Below are positions 63,113 to 64,000 of a stretch of 64,000 nucleotides of DNA, piece after piece. The stretch's first letter is position 1. Each line of letters begins with the position of its first letter. The notes under the pieces were generated by a model. That model was not told the DNA's origin and did no database searches. It saw only the letters and a list, made by a program, of their open reading frames with translations. Where the stretch lies: positions 1 through 64,000 of the forward strand of contig PAMD01000006.1 in assembly GCA_002707145.1 (NCBI GenBank). Reading direction: 5' to 3'. Both the position numbers and the translations under genes were made by a program. Source of the stretch: Flavobacteriales bacterium (lineage in GTDB: Bacteria > Bacteroidota > Bacteroidia > Flavobacteriales > UBA7430).

Positions 63113-64000
63113 TTATTTCTGTTGAGAATCAAATATAAAATCTTCCATAAACTTTGTTGTATAATTTCCAGAACGGTAATCTTCGTGATCCATCAATTGC
63201 AGATGGAATGGAATAGTTGTATTGACTCCTTCAATAACAAATTCTCTCAAAGCCCTTTTCATCTTCTCTATAGCAGCATCTCTAGTCTGAGCAACAACTA
63301 TCAGCTTAGCAATCATTGAGTCGTAATGAGGTGGTATGACATAACCAGCATAGACATGTGTATCTACTCTAACACCGTGACCTCCTGGTGCATGATAAGT
63401 CGTTATTCTGCCGGGACAAGGCCTAAAATCATTTGAGGGGTCTTCTGCATTGATTCGACATTCAATGGCATGGCGCGAAGGCTTGTAATTTTTTCCAAGT
63501 ATTTTAACTCCAGCAGCCACTTTTATCTGTTCCGCAATCAAATCAAAATTTATAACTTCCTCAGTAATGGGATGCTCTACTTGAATTCGAGTATTCATTT
63601 CCATAAAGTAAAAATTCCGATCCTTATCTACTAGAAACTCTACAGTTCCAGCACCCTCGTATTTAACTGCTTCAGCTGCTTTTACAGCTGCCAATCCCAT
63701 ACGTTTTCTCAAATCTTCAGTCATAAAAGGAGAAGGAGCTTCTTCGGTTAATTTTTGGTGTCTTCTCTGAACAGAACAATCACGTTCGGACAAATGGCAC
63801 GCTTTTCCGCGATAGTCACCAACAATTTGAATTTCTATGTGTCTAGGCTCAAGAATCAACTTTTCCATATACATACCATCATTTCCAAATGCAGCCCCTG
63901 CCTCTTGTCTAGCAGAATCCCATGAAGGTAATAAATCTTCTAGCACGTATACCGCTCGCATTCCTTTTCCTCCACCTCCAGCAGTAGCCTTCAACATAAC
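63113..64000 (-). CDS. accC: Acetyl-CoA carboxylase biotin carboxylase subunit, 5' part beyond the window
   Basis: The last 295 codons or so are visible; the frame runs off at base 64000. The sequence opens in the ATP-grasp glycine loop KATAGGGGKGMRAV, then EKLILEPRHIEIQIVGD, ERDCSVQRRHQKLTEEAPSP, the metal-binding EMNTRIQVEHPITEE and the C-terminal domain EGVNTTIPFHLQLMDH. This is biotin carboxylase, which carboxylates biotin on AccB in fatty acid synthesis. The ending (about 15 residues after FHLQL) fits the stand-alone AccC form rather than a pyruvate or propionyl-CoA carboxylase fusion, though only the 3' part is seen. Confidence 0.93.
   Translation of the reverse strand, partial: VMLKATAGGGGKGMRAVYVLEDLLPSWDSARQEAGAAFGNDGMYMEKLILEPRHIEIQIVGDYRGKACHLSERDCSVQRRHQKLTEEAPSPFMTEDLRKRMGLAAVKAAEAVKYEGAGTVEFLVDKDRNFYFMEMNTRIQVEHPITEEVINFDLIAEQIKVAAGVKILGKNYKPSRHAIECRINAEDPSNDFRPCPGRITTYHAPGGHGVRVDTHVYAGYVIPPHYDSMIAKLIVVAQTRDAAIEKMKRALREFVIEGVNTTIPFHLQLMDHEDYRSGNYTTKFMEDFIFDSQQK

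Noticed and set aside
1..64000. Search for mobile elements, phage genes, CRISPR arrays, toxin-antitoxin or defence systems
   Set aside because: No transposase, integrase, direct-repeat array or recognisable defence gene is present; all large frames belong to the annotated genes.

Overview
The window reads as a low-GC chromosome segment of a Bacteroidota bacterium, most likely a free-living, probably marine, Flavobacteriales-type organism. The evidence is the type IX secretion (T9SS) translocon SprA, seven proteins ending in T9SS sorting domains, an OmpA protein with thrombospondin type 3 repeats, and many upstream regions carrying the Bacteroidota promoter pattern TTTG - about 19 nt - TAnnTTTG. 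Nearly all genes are intact and densely packed. I see no phage, transposon, CRISPR array or integron, and no gene-free stretch longer than 300 bases (the longest gaps are 14407-14645 and 30272-30544).

Layout. 1-257: two tRNA genes (Leu-UAA, cut by the window edge; Gly-GCC) and their promoter. 258-9757: housekeeping genes: mutS; a divergent SpoU-type RNA methyltransferase; an OmpA-type porin; and a pheT-clpX-folK-deoxynucleoside kinase run. 9863-14406: four T9SS cargo genes, two being tandem cysteine-containing paralogs and two carrying thioredoxin folds. 14646-24787: maeB-ruvA-sprA, apparently one operon. 24868-28874: divergent recG and a long-chain acyl-CoA synthetase. 29102-30271: a secreted esterase with a T9SS tail. 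30545-36364: a MarR regulator plus a complete beta-oxidation operon (bifunctional hydratase/dehydrogenase, thiolase, acyl-CoA dehydrogenase), preceded by a 36-bp near-perfect palindrome that is a good operator candidate. 36423-43369: a metzincin protease, an M16 peptidase, an O-methyltransferase and a PKD-type surface protein.

43359-48011 is a tight six-gene operon, hpt-adk-obg-PAP2-crcB-pafA, divergent from purE. Downstream of purE come an Mpo1-like membrane protein and a five-gene envelope cassette (LolA-like protein, two FtsX permeases, an ATPase, a beta-barrel candidate). 54212-57562 is a gingipain-like C25 protease with a T9SS tail. 57644-60929 holds asnS-rpoN and an ArsR regulator. dxs and the 3' part of accC finish the window.

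Themes. Surface biology dominates the non-housekeeping content: the T9SS translocon, its cargo (protease, esterase, thioredoxins, PKD adhesin-like protein), an alkaline phosphatase and an envelope ABC cassette. No wholly new system is proven. The best candidates for something undescribed are the SprA-adjacent thioredoxin/cysteine-protein cargo cluster and the LolA-like/ABC/beta-barrel cassette. Several genes need non-ATG starts (TTG for the kinase, the PKD protein and dxs; GTG for obg).
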